Shown here piece after piece: positions 4,479 to 5,485 of a stretch of 5,485 nucleotides of DNA. The position numbers and the translations under genes were made by a program. The notes beneath the pieces were generated by a model that saw only the letters and a list, made by a program, of their open reading frames with translations, did no database searches and was not told where the DNA came from. The stretch's first letter is position 1. Every line of letters begins with the position of its first letter. Origin of the DNA: Candidatus Nitrosopumilus sp. (GTDB lineage Archaea > Thermoproteota > Nitrososphaeria > Nitrososphaerales > Nitrosopumilaceae); the NCBI GenBank assembly GCA_029880665.1, contig JAOUNZ010000079.1:1-5485 (forward strand), given 5' to 3'.

Positions 4479-4942
4479 AAAATAATGACAAGGAAAAAAC
4501 GGAGGTTGTGCCATTTTGGCGTTCGGGATTTGGCGAACTAGACAAAGTTTTTGACAACTTTAAGTGAGACTTCGAACATGCATTTGCAGTAAAACCTTTT
4601 CATCTGTTTGAAAGCACAACAGCATGTGATTTGGTAGATGAAGGAGACAAGTTTGTAGTAACTGCAGACATGCCACGGATAAAAAAAGAAGAAATTAACC
4701 TCAATGTGGGTGATGACTATGTCGACATCTCAGCAGAACACAAGGAATCCGAAGAGGAAAAGAAGAAAAAATATCTCCGAAAAGAACATAGTGAGATATC
4801 TATTCATCGAAGGATGTCTCTTCCCGAGAGAGTAAAACCCGCAGATGTCAAGGCTAAACTAAACAATGGAATACTGACAGTTGAAATTCCAAAGGAAAAA
4901 CCTACACCGCAACCAAAGTCTACCAAAATCAATATAGATTGA
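4469..4942 (+). pseudogene. hsp20: Hsp20 small heat-shock protein interrupted by an in-frame TGA
   Basis: Small heat-shock proteins hold unfolding proteins soluble without ATP. Read through its one stop, this frame is 157 codons, the usual Hsp20 length. The N-terminal arm contains PFWRSGFGELDKVFDNFK (15-32), then TGA at 4565-4567 (codon 33), then DFEHAFAVKPF. The alpha-crystallin domain runs from about 50 to 148, with the conserved TADMP and the NNGILTVEIPK motif (A-x-x-x-n-G-V-L class), and the tail ends KINID, the I-x-I motif (Ile154, Ile156) that links oligomers. Family arms often have an Arg at the TGA site, so a CGA-to-TGA change is likely. After the stop, the only nearby restart is TTG at 4631, which would give 103 residues lacking the N-terminal arm and likely the edge of the crystallin domain. 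Could be a disabled gene, a sequencing error, or readthrough. Confidence 0.85.
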
Positions 4943-4956
4943 TAAAACATCATTAT

Positions 4957-4972
4957 TCCTTTTTACTTTTTG
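4957..4972 (+). terminator. T-rich terminator after hsp20
   Basis: TTCCTTTTTACTTTTT-type T-runs begin about 15 bases after the hsp20 stop. Archaeal RNA polymerase terminates on such runs without a hairpin. Confidence 0.45.
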
Positions 4973-5069
4973 TTGATCTATACAAGTAAATCATAAACAC
5001 GATTGATTAGGTTTTGGGAACATTTTGTCAAATCAACCTTTATTATTTCACTTATGATGCATAACTGCC

Positions 5070-5101
5070 ATTCTCATAATCTGAGAATATTATCTTAGAT
5101 T
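5070..5101. terminator. Overlapping hairpins between convergent genes
   Basis: ATTCTCA (5070-5076) and TGAGAAT (5082-5088) form a perfect 7-bp stem with a 5-base loop. AATCTGAGA (5078-5086) and TCTTAGATT (5093-5101) form a competing 9-pair stem (one G-U) with a 6-base loop. They lie between the ends of hsp20 and the minus-strand stress protein gene, a sensible place for a two-way terminator, although no strong T-run follows on either strand. Confidence 0.35.
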
Positions 5102-5124
5102 CTTTCATGTCATGCTAGTGTTTG

Positions 5125-5485
5125 CTATTGTTTTGTGGTTAATAAATGACAATGAGATTCATGATGAATAGAGTTTATGATGTCATCATAAAGTGTCATT
5201 TCTACCATTGACAGTTTGGGGTAGTCTACGATTAACAAATCTATTTTGTTATCTTTTACATAGTCAATTACCCAATGTGCAATAGAATCAGTTAGGGCAA
5301 ATTTTGTTTTAATGTGAACCCCTTCATTTTGAGCAATTTTTGTCCACTTTTCCAATTCCATCTTTAGCTTAGAAATCTGATCTTGAGCTATTTTTTTATC
5401 TGATTTAGTCTCAAAAAAATAAAGTTTAGGTTGAATTTTGTACATGCACTCAATGACCGTAAAATCTGAACCAAACTTTTTAGCT
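5125..5485 (-). CDS. Universal stress protein (UspA-like), 5' end outside the window
   Basis: C-terminal 120 residues of a UspA-fold protein; the frame runs off the right edge. The visible chain begins AKKFGSDFTVIECMY, the end of the first helix and second strand of the Usp fold. A long charged helix follows (KMELEKWTKIAQ), then EGVHIKTKFALTDSIAHWVIDYVKDNKIDLLIVDYPK, the typical third and fourth strand-helix units. ATP-binding Usp proteins have G-x2-G-x9-G-(S/T) before the last strand; here that stretch reads MVEMTLYDDIINSIHHESHCHLL with no Gly, so nucleotide binding is unlikely. The usual CPVLIV ending is changed to CHLLTT. ATG at 5445 is an internal Met, not the start. It converges with hsp20 across a 182-base gap. 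Usp proteins are abundant in Nitrososphaerota and probably act in stress signalling. Confidence 0.8.
   Translation of the reverse strand, partial: AKKFGSDFTVIECMYKIQPKLYFFETKSDKKIAQDQISKLKMELEKWTKIAQNEGVHIKTKFALTDSIAHWVIDYVKDNKIDLLIVDYPKLSMVEMTLYDDIINSIHHESHCHLLTTKQ

Noticed and set aside
4366..4557. 63-codon minus-strand open frame with a hydrophobic part
   Set aside because: It covers the Hsp20 start and promoter region on the other strand; the composition comes from antisense of A-rich and T-rich tracts.
1..5485. CRISPR array, insertion sequence or attachment site
   Set aside because: No regularly spaced direct repeats, no transposase frame with terminal inverted repeats, and no tRNA gene were seen.

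Overview
The window looks like a chromosomal piece of an ammonia-oxidising archaeon of the Nitrososphaerota (Thaumarchaeota), most likely Nitrosopumilus or a close relative. The reasons are the AT-rich composition, A/T-rich TATA elements about 25 bases before start codons with no ribosome binding site between (leaderless transcripts), single-finger C2H2 mini-proteins, a Cys-free archaeosortase-like membrane protein, a Y-family polymerase ending in a PIP box, and a small zinc-ribbon protein. The genus is inferred from gene types and style; no rRNA gene is present.

Layout, left to right. A C2H2 zinc-finger mini-protein (+, 31-291) is followed by a minus-strand small membrane-anchored protein (538 down to about 179) whose frame is broken by one TGA. 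A symmetric TATA element at 561-566 lies exactly midway between that gene's ATG (538) and the ATG of a second C2H2 mini-protein (+, 589-783). Then come a 45-residue exported or membrane peptide (815-952) and, touching it, a four-helix membrane protein with a CSCGP motif (953-1432). A 219-base gap holds a perfect 14-bp palindrome and a terminator-like hairpin. The archaeosortase-like protein follows (1652-2578), with Ser where the family normally has its catalytic Cys. It converges on a translesion polymerase (minus, 2575-3669); the two stop codons share one TTAA.

The right part holds a non-coding stretch with overlapping inverted repeats (3905-3966), a 56-residue zinc-ribbon protein (3991-4161) with a hairpin terminator, and a second long gap. 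Next is an Hsp20 small heat-shock protein gene (4469-4942) whose frame is also broken by one TGA, and whose start codon sits in a GC-rich hairpin. The window ends inside a divergent universal stress protein (minus, 5125 to beyond the right edge).

There is no single long operon. The coherent units are the 589/815/953 cluster and the stress-related right end (translesion polymerase, Hsp20, UspA-like). The most unusual points are the two in-frame TGA codons in otherwise intact genes, the mirror-symmetric shared promoter, the Cys-to-Ser sortase, and the possible thermosensing hairpin on hsp20.
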